NCBI RefSeq assembly: GCF_003019255.1
Contig: NZ_CP027846.1
Location: forward strand, 1,612,001-1,676,000
Direction of reading: 5' to 3'
Length of the DNA: 64,000 bases
Source: Staphylococcus kloosii
Lineage (GTDB): Bacteria > Bacillota > Bacilli > Staphylococcales > Staphylococcaceae
Shown here: positions 27,003-35,826 of the stretch, in pieces
How positions within the stretch are numbered: position 1 is the first letter of the stretch
Layout: every line of letters begins with the position of its first letter
The notes under the pieces: model-generated
Databases searched by the model: none
What the model was told of the DNA's origin: nothing
The model's input: the letters and a program-made list of their open reading frames with translations, nothing else
Translations under genes and position numbers: made by a program

Positions 27003-28094
27003 ATGACGAATGACCTAAAAAAAACGCCGCTTTATCAAACTTTTGTTGATAGTGATGCAAAAATTGTAGAGTTTGGTGGATGGGCTATGCCTGTACAATT
27101 TTCAAGTATTAAAGATGAGCACATTGCAGTAAGAACTTCTGTAGGTATCTTTGATGTCAGTCACATGGGAGAAATATTAATCAAAGGTACAGAAAGTGCT
27201 CAATTTATCCAATATATTCTTTCTAATGATACTGACCAAATAACAACTGATAAAGCACAATACACTGCTTTATGTAATGAAAATGGTGGTGTTATTGATG
27301 ATTTAATCACTTATAAACTAGATCAAGATACATTTTTATTAGTAGTTAACGCTGCTAATACTGATAAAGATTTTGATTGGATTAAATCTCATGCTAATGA
27401 TTTTGATGTTGAAGTAGAGAATGTTTCAAATCAATATGGACAATTAGCTGTACAGGGACCTGAAGCTAGAAAACTAATACAACAAGATGTAGATTTTGAT
27501 CTTTCATCAATGAAACCATTTGATGTAGCTCATAATGTTTCTTATTTAGGTAAAACTATTATGCTTTCTCAATCCGGTTATACTGGTGAGGATGGCTTTG
27601 AAATTTATTGTGAAGCAAACGATTGTGTTATTTTGTGGAATCACTTTATCGAGCATGGGGTTACTCCGTGTGGCTTAGGTGCAAGAGATACATTGCGTTT
27701 AGAAGCCGGTTTACCGTTACATGGACAAGATTTAAGCGAAACAATTACACCGTATGAAGGTGGCATAGCATTTGCAGCAAAACCACTGATTGACGCTGAT
27801 TTTATTGGGAAATCTGTTTTAAAAGAACAAAAAGAGAATGGTTCTAAACGTAGAACTATCGGTATCGAAATGATTGATAAAGGTATTCCTCGTACTGGAT
27901 ATGAAGTTTTAAATCTTGATGGCAATCAAATCGGAGAAGTTACTTCTGGAACACAATCACCACAAAGTGGTAAATCTATTGGGTTGGCAATAATTAACAG
28001 AGATGAATTCGAATTAGATAAAGAAATACTAGTGCAAGTTCGTAAACGTCAAGTTAAAGCTAAAATTGTCAAAAAAAATCAAATTTCTAAATAA
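27003..28094 (+). CDS. gcvT: Glycine cleavage system T protein (aminomethyltransferase)
   Basis: Transfers the methylene group from the H-protein arm to tetrahydrofolate, releasing ammonia. 363 residues; folate-binding features include FGGWAMPVQFSS, IFDVSHMGEI and GLGARDTLRLEAGLPLHG. ATG with GGAGG upstream, downstream of the glycine riboswitch. gcvH is not in this window. Confidence 0.96.
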   Translation: MTNDLKKTPLYQTFVDSDAKIVEFGGWAMPVQFSSIKDEHIAVRTSVGIFDVSHMGEILIKGTESAQFIQYILSNDTDQITTDKAQYTALCNENGGVIDDLITYKLDQDTFLLVVNAANTDKDFDWIKSHANDFDVEVENVSNQYGQLAVQGPEARKLIQQDVDFDLSSMKPFDVAHNVSYLGKTIMLSQSGYTGEDGFEIYCEANDCVILWNHFIEHGVTPCGLGARDTLRLEAGLPLHGQDLSETITPYEGGIAFAAKPLIDADFIGKSVLKEQKENGSKRRTIGIEMIDKGIPRTGYEVLNLDGNQIGEVTSGTQSPQSGKSIGLAIINRDEFELDKEILVQVRKRQVKAKIVKKNQISK

Positions 28095-28113
28095 CTAAAA
28101 AGGGGTGTCCGCA

Positions 28114-29466
28114 GTGAGTCATCGTTATATTCCATTAACTGAACAAGATAAACTAGAAATGCTAGATGTCATAGGTGCAAAGTCTATTGATGAACTTTTT
28201 GGAGATGTACCAAAAGACATATTATTAAATAGAGAATTGAAAATTGATGATGGGGAGTCAGAAACTTCTTTATTTAAAAAACTTAATAATATCGCTAAAA
28301 AGAATGTTACTAAAGAAACACATACTTCTTTTTTAGGTGCCGGTGTATATGATCATTACGCTCCTGCAGTAGTAGATGCAATGATTTCTAGATCAGAATT
28401 TTATACTGCATACACACCTTATCAACCGGAAATATCACAAGGGGAATTACAAGCAATTTTCGAATTCCAAACTTTAATTTGTGAATTAACTGGTATGGAT
28501 ATAGCAAACTCTTCTATGTACGATGGTATGACTAGTTTTGCAGAAGCTTGTATTTTAGCATTTAGTCAAACTAAAAAGAATAAAATCGTAGTTTCTAAAG
28601 GGTTACATTATCAAGCACTTCAAGTATTAAAAACATATATACAAACACGTGCCGAATTCGAGTTAGTCGAAGTTGATTTAGATGGCACAATAACTGATTT
28701 AGCTAAATTAGAAGAAGCTGTAGATGATGATACCGCTGCAGTTGCAGTTCAGTATCCAAACTTCTACGGCTCAATCGAAGATTTAGAAAAAATACAATCC
28801 TTTATTAATGACAAAAAAGCACTATTCATTGTCTACACAAATCCAATTTCTCTTGGTTTATTAACGCCACCTGGTGATTTTGGTGCGGATATTGTAGTTG
28901 GCGATACTCAACCATTTGGTATACCAGCTCAATTTGGTGGTCCACATTGTGGTTTCTTTGCAACGACTAAGAAATTAATGCGTAAAACGCCTGGTCGTTT
29001 AGTAGGTCAAACTGAAGATGAAGATGGCAATCGTGGATTTGTATTAACGTTACAAGCACGCGAACAACATATTAGACGTGATAAAGCGACTTCAAACATC
29101 TGTTCAAACCAAGCACTCAATGCATTGGCATCGTCTATTTGTATGTCAGCTTTAGGAAAACAAGGTTTACAAGATATCGCAGTTAGAAACTTTGAAAATG
29201 CTAATTATGCCAAAGATCAATTTAAGAAGAATGGGTTTGAAGTGTTAGAAGGTACTTCATTTAATGAATTTGTCGTTAAATTTGATCAACCTATTGCTGA
29301 AATTAATGCCAAATTAGTTGATGAAGGTTTTATTGGAGGCTTTGATTTAAAAGAAGTTGACGCAAAATTAGATCAACACATGTTGGTGGCAGTAACTGAA
29401 TTAAGAACTAAAGCTGAAATAGATACATTTGTTGAGAAAGCAGGTGAAATCAATGGTAGTAAGTAA
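28114..29466 (+). CDS. gcvPA: Glycine dehydrogenase (decarboxylating) subunit 1
   Basis: Alpha half of the split P-protein that decarboxylates glycine on PLP. 450 residues starting SHRYIPLTEQDKLEML; contains HTSFLGAGVYDHY, ELTGMDIANSSMYDG and GDTQPFGIPAQFGGPHCG. The PLP lysine is in the partner subunit. GTG 28114 is chosen since GGGGTG ends 7 bases before it and homologues start MSHRYIP; a GTG at 28105 lies inside that site. Confidence 0.95.
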   Translation: MSHRYIPLTEQDKLEMLDVIGAKSIDELFGDVPKDILLNRELKIDDGESETSLFKKLNNIAKKNVTKETHTSFLGAGVYDHYAPAVVDAMISRSEFYTAYTPYQPEISQGELQAIFEFQTLICELTGMDIANSSMYDGMTSFAEACILAFSQTKKNKIVVSKGLHYQALQVLKTYIQTRAEFELVEVDLDGTITDLAKLEEAVDDDTAAVAVQYPNFYGSIEDLEKIQSFINDKKALFIVYTNPISLGLLTPPGDFGADIVVGDTQPFGIPAQFGGPHCGFFATTKKLMRKTPGRLVGQTEDEDGNRGFVLTLQAREQHIRRDKATSNICSNQALNALASSICMSALGKQGLQDIAVRNFENANYAKDQFKKNGFEVLEGTSFNEFVVKFDQPIAEINAKLVDEGFIGGFDLKEVDAKLDQHMLVAVTELRTKAEIDTFVEKAGEINGSK

Positions 29467-30928
29467 ATCCACTCCATTAATTTTTGAACGTTCTAAAAAA
29501 GACCGCTATGCATATACATTACCTAAAAAAGAAATAGAGAGTAACGCTGTTGAACAGTTACTTGATGAAAAATTTATTCGTAAAAACAAAGCTGAATTTC
29601 CTGAAGTATCTGAATTAGATTTAGTTCGTCACTATACTGAATTATCAAATAAAAATTTCGGCGTAGATTCTGGCTTTTATCCACTAGGTTCTTGTACGAT
29701 GAAATACAACCCAAAAATCAATGAAAAAGTTGCACGTATTCCTGGATTTGCTGAAGCACATCCATTACAAGAGGAATCACAAGTGCAAGGATCATTAGAA
29801 ATAATTTATAATTTACAAGAAGAATTAAAAGAGATTACTGGTATGGATGAAGTGACGTTACAGCCAGCTGCTGGGGCTCATGGTGAATGGACTGCGTTAA
29901 TGATTTTTAAAGCATATCACTTAAAAAATAATGAAGGTCATAGAGAGGAAGTTATAGTTCCAGATTCAGCGCATGGTACAAATCCTGCATCTGCAGCATT
30001 TGCTGGTTTCAAAGCTGTAACAGTTAAATCTAATGAACGTGGAGAAGTCGATGTAGAAGACTTAAAACGTGTTGTAAACGAAAATACAGCTGCAATTATG
30101 TTAACCAACCCAAATACGTTAGGTATTTTCGAACAAAACATAATAGAAATTAGAAACATTGTACATGAAGCAGGTGGCTTATTGTATTATGATGGCGCTA
30201 ATTTAAATGCGATTATGGACAAAGTAAGACCTGGTGATATGGGCTTTGACGCTGTACATTTAAACTTACACAAAACATTTACAGGACCACATGGTGGCGG
30301 TGGACCAGGTTCAGGACCTATAGGTGTTAAAAAAGAATTAGCTAGCTTTTTACCTAAACCAATGGTCGTAAAAGAAAATAATACGTTCAAATATGATAAT
30401 GATATTAAAGACTCTATTGGTCGAGTTAAACCATTTTATGGTAACTTTGGCATTTATTTAAGAGCTTATACTTATATTAGAACAATGGGTAATATAGGTT
30501 TAAAAGAAGTTTCAGAAGCAGCTGTGCTCAATGCTAACTATATTAAAGCTCGATTAAGTAAACACTTTGCAATTCCTTACGAACAATATTGTAAACATGA
30601 ATTCGTGTTAAGTGGTTCTAAACAAAAAGAACATGGCGTACGTACATTAGATATGGCTAAACGACTATTAGACTTTGGTGTGCATCCACCAACAATATAC
30701 TTCCCATTAAATGTCGATGAAGGCATGATGATTGAACCAACAGAAACAGAATCAAAAGAAACATTAGATTACTTCTGTGACACAATGATACAAATTGCAG
30801 AAGAAGTTGAAAACAATCCAGACATTGTGTTGGAAGCACCACATACGACTATTATAGATCGTCTAGATGAAACTAAAGCTGCACGTAAACCAGTACTTAA
30901 ATTCGAACGATTAGAAGAAGAAAAATAA
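29453..30928 (+). CDS. gcvPB: Glycine dehydrogenase (decarboxylating) subunit 2
   Basis: Beta half of P-protein, 491 residues, with the PLP lysine in LNLHKTFTGPHGGGGPG and the glycine/PLP region LGSCTMKYNPKINE. ATG 29453 follows GCAGGTGA and overlaps gcvPA by 14 bases, which couples the two halves for 1:1 synthesis. Confidence 0.96.
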   Translation: MVVSKSTPLIFERSKKDRYAYTLPKKEIESNAVEQLLDEKFIRKNKAEFPEVSELDLVRHYTELSNKNFGVDSGFYPLGSCTMKYNPKINEKVARIPGFAEAHPLQEESQVQGSLEIIYNLQEELKEITGMDEVTLQPAAGAHGEWTALMIFKAYHLKNNEGHREEVIVPDSAHGTNPASAAFAGFKAVTVKSNERGEVDVEDLKRVVNENTAAIMLTNPNTLGIFEQNIIEIRNIVHEAGGLLYYDGANLNAIMDKVRPGDMGFDAVHLNLHKTFTGPHGGGGPGSGPIGVKKELASFLPKPMVVKENNTFKYDNDIKDSIGRVKPFYGNFGIYLRAYTYIRTMGNIGLKEVSEAAVLNANYIKARLSKHFAIPYEQYCKHEFVLSGSKQKEHGVRTLDMAKRLLDFGVHPPTIYFPLNVDEGMMIEPTETESKETLDYFCDTMIQIAEEVENNPDIVLEAPHTTIIDRLDETKAARKPVLKFERLEEEK

Positions 30929-30946
30929 TAACAAGTTACTTAATTA

Positions 30947-30981
30947 TGACGGTTTCTATTAAATTTAAATAGAAGCCGTCA
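30947..30981 (+). terminator. gcv operon terminator
   Basis: TGACGGTTTCTATT and AATAGAAGCCGTCA form a 14-position stem (one G-T); the T tail is weak (TTTAATATT). Confidence 0.65.
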
Positions 30982-31052
30982 TTTAATATTATTTTAAGTG
31001 TTTATGAATTTAGTGAGTAAATTTGCTTCAAGTAACAGTTTAAAAATAAAAT

Positions 31053-31086
31053 AAAAAAGACTAAGTTATTGTAATATAACTCAGTC
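31053..31086 (-). terminator. Terminator of the rhodanese gene
   Basis: Minus strand GACTGAGTTATATT...AATAACTTAGTC hairpin followed by six T. Confidence 0.8.
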
Positions 31087-31142
31087 TCAATAAATTATGT
31101 TCAAACTATATCTAATCTTTTTAAATTAACCATTTAAGTGGT

Positions 31143-31529
31143 TTATTTTTTTGATTTAATTTTGCCTGTCCATTTTTTATAGCCACCTTTTAACATGTAG
31201 ATGTCAGTGTAGCCATTCTTTTTCAAGATTCTTGCGGCACGATAACTTGCTATTCCATTTGCATCACAAAGGTAAATAGGTTGGTCTTTTCTTAAACCTT
31301 GAAATCTTTGTTTAAACATTGTAATAGGTATGTTGCGAGCTCCAACAATGTGCCCATATTCGTAATCAACTTTTTCCCTTACATCAATAACTTGAGCTTT
31401 TCTTAAACCATCATGAAAATCATTTTGATTTAATTCTGTAACTGCTCTTTTATTGATTAATTGGTTGATTAACATATAAGCAATGATAATAATTATTAAT
31501 GCTAAAGCTATAAACCAAAAGTTACTCAT
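31143..31529 (-). CDS. Membrane-anchored rhodanese-like protein (YqhL type)
   Basis: 128 residues: N-terminal membrane anchor (WFIALALIIIIIAYMLI), then a rhodanese domain with VIDVREKVDYEYGHIVGARNIP and active-site loop LCDANGIAS carrying the cysteine. Probably carries sulfur as a persulfide; natural partner unknown. GGAGG lies 8 bases before ATG. Divergent from lipM with a shared ~150-base promoter region, as in Bacillus yqhL-lipM. Confidence 0.88.
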   Translation of the reverse strand: MSNFWFIALALIIIIIAYMLINQLINKRAVTELNQNDFHDGLRKAQVIDVREKVDYEYGHIVGARNIPITMFKQRFQGLRKDQPIYLCDANGIASYRAARILKKNGYTDIYMLKGGYKKWTGKIKSKK

Positions 31530-31676
31530 CTTGCATCCTCCCTATTTTCTCGATAATATATATTATAAGACTGTTAGAACGATTTATCAAAAGATATTTT
31601 TTAAAAATATTAAAGTTTTGTAACCGATATCATTAAACAGTTCCTATACTTTTTAAATATGATTGGAGTTTTTATA

Positions 31677-32507
31677 GTGACTGAAACATGGCATTTTATT
31701 AACACTGGTAGTAACGACCCATATTACAACATGGCAATGGACGAAGCTTTATTGAATTTTGTTTCTAGGGGCGAAATTGATCCAGTTATTAGATTTTACA
31801 CTTGGAATCCAGCCACATTATCTGTAGGTTATTTCCAAAGGTTAACAAAAGAAATTGATGTCGACAAGGTTAATGAGAAAGGTTATGGCCTAATTCGACG
31901 TCAAACAGGTGGTAGAGGAGTATTACACGACAAAGAACTTACTTATAGTGTGATAGTGCCTGAATCACATCCGAATATGCCATCGACCGTTACAGAAGCA
32001 TACAGAGTGATCTCAGAAGGGCTTTTAGAAGGATTCAAACAGCTAGGTTTCGATGCTTATTTTGCAATACCACGTTCTAAAGAAGAACGTGAAAAATTAA
32101 AACAACCACGAAGCGCTGTATGTTTCGACGCGCCAAGTTGGTACGAATTAGTTGTTGAAGGGCGCAAAATTGCTGGTAGTGCGCAAGTCAGACAAAAAGG
32201 CGTTATTTTGCAACACGGTTCATTATTGCAAGATGTTGATATTGATGACTTATTTGATATGTTCATCTTTAAAAATGACAGATTAAAAGAGAAAATGAAA
32301 CAAGCATTTGTAGATAAAGCTGTAGCAATCAATGATATCGCTACTAAACATATCACTATTCCAGAAATGGAAGAAGCTTTTGAAGCTGGATTTAAAAAAG
32401 GCTTAAATATAGAATTCAAACCATTAACTTTAACGTCTGAACAACAAAATGAAGTAAACGAACTTATAGAAAAATATAAATCTGATGAGTGGAATTACCG
32501 TAAATAA
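31677..32507 (+). CDS. lipM: Octanoyl-[GcvH]:protein octanoyltransferase / LipM-LplA family
   Basis: 276 residues of the BPL/LplA fold: NMAMDEALL, RRQTGGRGVLHD, and the cysteine of SAVCFDAPSWYELVVEGRKIAGSAQ that LipM uses for acyl transfer. It starts lipoate assembly on GcvH, later passed to E2 proteins such as BkdB (46872). GTG 31677 has GGAG 8 bases upstream and gives the family length; the frame is open from ATG 31659. Confidence 0.92.
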   Translation: MTETWHFINTGSNDPYYNMAMDEALLNFVSRGEIDPVIRFYTWNPATLSVGYFQRLTKEIDVDKVNEKGYGLIRRQTGGRGVLHDKELTYSVIVPESHPNMPSTVTEAYRVISEGLLEGFKQLGFDAYFAIPRSKEEREKLKQPRSAVCFDAPSWYELVVEGRKIAGSAQVRQKGVILQHGSLLQDVDIDDLFDMFIFKNDRLKEKMKQAFVDKAVAINDIATKHITIPEMEEAFEAGFKKGLNIEFKPLTLTSEQQNEVNELIEKYKSDEWNYRK

Positions 32508-32513
32508 TAACAT

Positions 32514-32553
32514 TAAAAGAGAACTTTACAAGATTGATGTAAAGTTCTCTTTT
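32514..32553. terminator. Bidirectional terminator after lipM
   Basis: AAAAGAGAACTTTAC and GTAAAGTTCTCTTTTT pair over 15 positions, with A run before and T run after, serving lipM and the minus-strand gene at 32572. Confidence 0.88.
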
Positions 32554-32571
32554 TAATTTACTTTAAAGTTT

Positions 32572-32790
32572 TTAACGTTTTCTATGCTGCTTTTTAGCTT
32601 TACGTACTGCTTTTTTATATTTTCTTTGATCTTCAGTTAAGAAGAAGAAGTAATATATACCATAAATGATTGCAGCTATTATAGCGAAACTGACGAGCAT
32701 TTTCACAAGACCAAAAACAAAATCATCTAAATTCATAAATAGTCCAAATGCTGCAATCGCAATAACTATATAAAATAAAACTCGTTTCAT
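32572..32790 (-). CDS. Small membrane protein with basic C-terminal tail
   Basis: 72 residues. Two hydrophobic segments (LFYIVIAIAAFGLFM and MLVSFAIIAAIIYGIYYFFF) and a strongly basic tail (RKYKKAVRKAKKQHRKR). GGGAGGAA precedes the ATG. I recognise it only as a conserved staphylococcal hypothetical. It lies 26 bases after the lipoprotein gene on the same strand, so the two may be co-transcribed. Confidence 0.75.
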   Translation of the reverse strand: MKRVLFYIVIAIAAFGLFMNLDDFVFGLVKMLVSFAIIAAIIYGIYYFFFLTEDQRKYKKAVRKAKKQHRKR

Positions 32791-32816
32791 TTAATTCCTC
32801 CCAAATTACTTCAAGG

Positions 32817-33398
32817 CTAATTACTATTTATATTAACATTTGAAAGAGCATGTTGTCCTTTTTGAATCTTTTTCTTATCTTTTGCAGCATAACCATCTTT
32901 AATCGTTTCTAATGCACTTGTAAGTTTTTTATCTAAATTTTTAATACTTTTATCAGTAGATTTGTCAGACGATGACATTTCTCCTTTATCAATGTTTGTT
33001 GAATAATTAGAATAAGCTTTATCTGCATCATTTGTTACATTTTCAATTTTCTCTTGAATTTTGTTGTCACCTTTATTTTTGGTAATATCATCTTCAATAT
33101 TTTTATAATTTCTAATCACTTCAGTAATATCATCATAATAGTTAGAAGATGCTTTCAAATAGGATGCTTTGTTTTTATTGCTTTTAGCTTTTTTAACGTC
33201 ATCTTTATCTTTTTTCAGAGAACTTATTTTTTCATTTTGAGATGAGATTTGTTGATTTAAATCTTGAATTTCGGATTTTAACTTATGATTTTCATCGTGT
33301 AATTTACTCGATTTTTTCTCTAATGGGGCTAAATTTTGACTACCACATCCTGCTAATAACGATGTAGCCGCTATGATTGAAATGATTTTCTTTTTCAT
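32817..33398 (-). CDS. Coiled-coil lipoprotein
   Basis: 193 residues. Signal peptide with lipobox LLAGC, lipidated cysteine at 18. Residues ~30-70 form a heptad-like coiled coil (KLHDENHKLKSEIQDLNQQI), followed by a charged, lysine-rich helical domain. No catalytic motif. Expected on the outer face of the membrane; function unknown. AGGAGATAAT precedes ATG. Confidence 0.8.
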   Translation of the reverse strand: MKKKIISIIAATSLLAGCGSQNLAPLEKKSSKLHDENHKLKSEIQDLNQQISSQNEKISSLKKDKDDVKKAKSNKNKASYLKASSNYYDDITEVIRNYKNIEDDITKNKGDNKIQEKIENVTNDADKAYSNYSTNIDKGEMSSSDKSTDKSIKNLDKKLTSALETIKDGYAAKDKKKIQKGQHALSNVNINSN

Positions 33399-33501
33399 TA
33401 TTATCTCCTAGTTTAAAAACTATAATTATTGTATGTATTTATGCTATCATTTTAATGTATAAAGAAAAAATGTACAAATTTATCGAATAGGGGGATGTAT
33501 T

Positions 33502-34560
33502 ATGAGTAGATTAAATCAATTGAATACATATATTGAAGAAAAACATTTAGATGGTGTCGTAGTACTGTCGGACTTTAATAGACGTTATTTATCAGGTTTC
33601 ACTGGTACGAGTGGCGCTTTAGTTATTACCAAAGACCATCAATACTTAATTACTGACTTTAGATATATTGAACAGGCAACATCACAAGCAACTGAATTTA
33701 AAATCATCGAACAAACTGGTGGTTTAATTGATGAAGTCAAACAACAAATTAAAAATTTAGGACTAGAAAACGTTGGTTTTGAAGGAAATTTAGTAAGCTA
33801 TGATACATATTTACAATTAAGTAAATCTAGCGTTAGTCTAATAAGCATAAGTGGTGCTATTGAAAAAATTAGAGAAGTTAAAGATGATAATGAGATAGCA
33901 ATCATTCAAAAAGCAGCTGAAATTGTAGACGAAACATATGAATATGTATTATCTATAGCTAAAAGTGGTATGACTGAACAAGAGTTAAAAGCCAAATTAG
34001 AAAGTAAAATGCTAGAGCTTGGTGCAGAAGGTACTTCATTTGATACGATCGTAGCTTCTGGTTATCGTGGCGCATTACCACATGGCGTAGCGAGCGAAAA
34101 AGTAATCGAGCAAGGAGAATTAATCACACTAGACTTTGGTGCTTATTACAAAGGTTATTCTTCAGATATAACACGTACTTTTGCTATTGGCGAACCAGAC
34201 GAGAAAATGAAAGAAATTTATCAAATCGTGTTAACTGCTAACCAAAAAGGTATAGAAGCTGCAAAAGCTGGAATAACAGGTAAAGAATTAGATGCCGTTG
34301 CTAGAGACTACATTACTGAACAGGGATACGGTGAAGCTTTTGGACATTCATTAGGTCATGGTATTGGATTGGATGTTCATGAAGGTCCAGCACTATCTAA
34401 AAAATCTGATAGCTTATTGCAACAAAATAATTGTGTTACAATTGAACCTGGCATTTATGTTGATGGTTTAGGTGGAGTTAGAATCGAAGATGACATTTTA
34501 ATAACAGAAAATGGTTGTGAACTCTTTACTAAATGCACAAAAGACCTTATTATTTTATAG
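33502..34560 (+). CDS. M24 Xaa-Pro aminopeptidase (YqhT family)
   Basis: Cleaves N-terminal residues before proline. 352 residues: creatinase-like N-terminal domain, then the pita-bread catalytic domain with metal ligands in LDFGAYYKGYSSDITRTF (two Asp), GHSLGHGIGLDVHEGP (His), and TIEPGIYVDGLGGVRIEDD (two Glu). ATG with AGGGGGATG upstream. Precedes efp by 28 bases, the conserved pepQ-efp pair. Confidence 0.93.
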   Translation: MSRLNQLNTYIEEKHLDGVVVLSDFNRRYLSGFTGTSGALVITKDHQYLITDFRYIEQATSQATEFKIIEQTGGLIDEVKQQIKNLGLENVGFEGNLVSYDTYLQLSKSSVSLISISGAIEKIREVKDDNEIAIIQKAAEIVDETYEYVLSIAKSGMTEQELKAKLESKMLELGAEGTSFDTIVASGYRGALPHGVASEKVIEQGELITLDFGAYYKGYSSDITRTFAIGEPDEKMKEIYQIVLTANQKGIEAAKAGITGKELDAVARDYITEQGYGEAFGHSLGHGIGLDVHEGPALSKKSDSLLQQNNCVTIEPGIYVDGLGGVRIEDDILITENGCELFTKCTKDLIIL

Positions 34561-34588
34561 AAGAGCGTAAAGTTGAGGAGGAAACTGA

Positions 34589-35146
34589 ATGATTTCGGTT
34601 AATGATTTTAAAACAGGTTTAACAATATCAGTAGATAACGGTATTTGGAAAGTTATTGATTTCCAACACGTAAAACCGGGTAAAGGTTCTGCGTTCGTAC
34701 GTTCAAAACTACGTAACTTAAGAACTGGAGCTATCCAAGAAAAAACATTCCGTGCAGGCGAAAAAGTAGAACAAGCTATGATCGAAAACCGTCGCATGCA
34801 ATATTTATATGCTGATGGTGATATGCACGTATTTATGGATAATGAAACTTTTGAACAAACTGAATTAGCAGCAGACTATTTAGCAGACGAATTAAAATAT
34901 TTAAAAGCTAACATGGAAGTTCAAATTCAAAGTTATGAAGGCGAAACTATTGGTATCGAGTTACCTAAAACTGTTGAGTTACAAGTAACTGAAACTGAAC
35001 CAGGTATTAAAGGTGATACAGCAACAGGTGCTACTAAATCTGCAACTGTTGAAACTGGTTATACTTTAAACGTTCCTTTATTCGTTAATGAAGGTGACGT
35101 ACTTGTAATTAATACAAGTGATGGTAGTTACATTTCAAGAGGATAA
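34589..35146 (+). CDS. efp: Elongation factor P
   Basis: Relieves ribosome stalling at polyproline. 185 residues with three OB-like domains; the loop KPGKGSAFVRSK holds the lysine at position ~32 that is post-translationally modified in Bacillus-type EF-P. Ends with the signature INTSDGSYISRG region. AGGAGGAA precedes the ATG. Confidence 0.97.
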   Translation: MISVNDFKTGLTISVDNGIWKVIDFQHVKPGKGSAFVRSKLRNLRTGAIQEKTFRAGEKVEQAMIENRRMQYLYADGDMHVFMDNETFEQTELAADYLADELKYLKANMEVQIQSYEGETIGIELPKTVELQVTETEPGIKGDTATGATKSATVETGYTLNVPLFVNEGDVLVINTSDGSYISRG

Positions 35147-35166
35147 AAACTACTTAATATAATATT

Positions 35167-35210
35167 AAAACCTTTCCAATCGAAATTAGAAGGTTGGAAA
35201 GGTTTTATTT
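35167..35210 (+). terminator. efp terminator
   Basis: AAAACCTTTCCAA pairs with TTGGAAAGGTTTT, followed by ATTTTG. Between it and accB is a second inverted repeat, ACATTTTAAAGT/ACTTTAAAATGT, of unknown role. Confidence 0.8.
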
Positions 35211-35352
35211 TGTAAAAAATACATAGACGGCACATTTTAAAGTGGTAAAATTACTTTAAAATGTTGTTCTGTACTTATATATACTTGAATTGATATTTTC
35301 ACTCGAGTAAAATAAACAAAGTAGATGAAAACATTCTGAAGGAGTTATTTTT

Positions 35353-35826
35353 ATGAATTTTAAAGAGATAAAGGAATTAATAGAAATTTTAGATCAATCG
35401 AGTCTAACTGAAATTAACATTGAAGATAAAGGCAATGTAGTCAACTTAAAAAAAGAAAAAGAAACTGAAATAATCACTCCACAAATATCACAGCAACCAA
35501 TGCAACAAGTAGCTCCTCAACAAGAAATTGCTACTGCACCTGCTGCGGCTAATAATGTCGACAACACTGCGAATGGCGCTGCGGATACGAGTGGTAAAAC
35601 AATTAACGCACCGATGGTTGGGACTTTCTATAAATCACCATCACCAGAAGAAAGCGCATATGTACAAGTCGGAGATTCAGTTTCAAATGATACGACTGTA
35701 TGTATCTTAGAAGCTATGAAACTATTTAATGAAATCCAAGCCGAAGTTACCGGGGAAATTGTTGAAATATTAGTAGAAGACGGTCAAATGGTAGAGTATG
35801 GCCAACCGTTATTTAAGGTGAAATAA
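35353..35826 (+). CDS. accB: Acetyl-CoA carboxylase biotin carboxyl carrier protein
   Basis: 157 residues: N-terminal helix, a Gln/Pro/Ala-rich flexible linker (about 45-80) and the biotinyl domain, with the biotin lysine in EAMKLF. Carries the carboxyl group for malonyl-CoA synthesis. GAAGGAG upstream. Stop overlaps the accC start (TAATG). Confidence 0.96.
   Translation: MNFKEIKELIEILDQSSLTEINIEDKGNVVNLKKEKETEIITPQISQQPMQQVAPQQEIATAPAAANNVDNTANGAADTSGKTINAPMVGTFYKSPSPEESAYVQVGDSVSNDTTVCILEAMKLFNEIQAEVTGEIVEILVEDGQMVEYGQPLFKVK

Noticed and set aside
32057..32419. 120-codon reading frame antisense to lipM
   Set aside because: Shadow frame; the sense strand encodes recognisable LipM.
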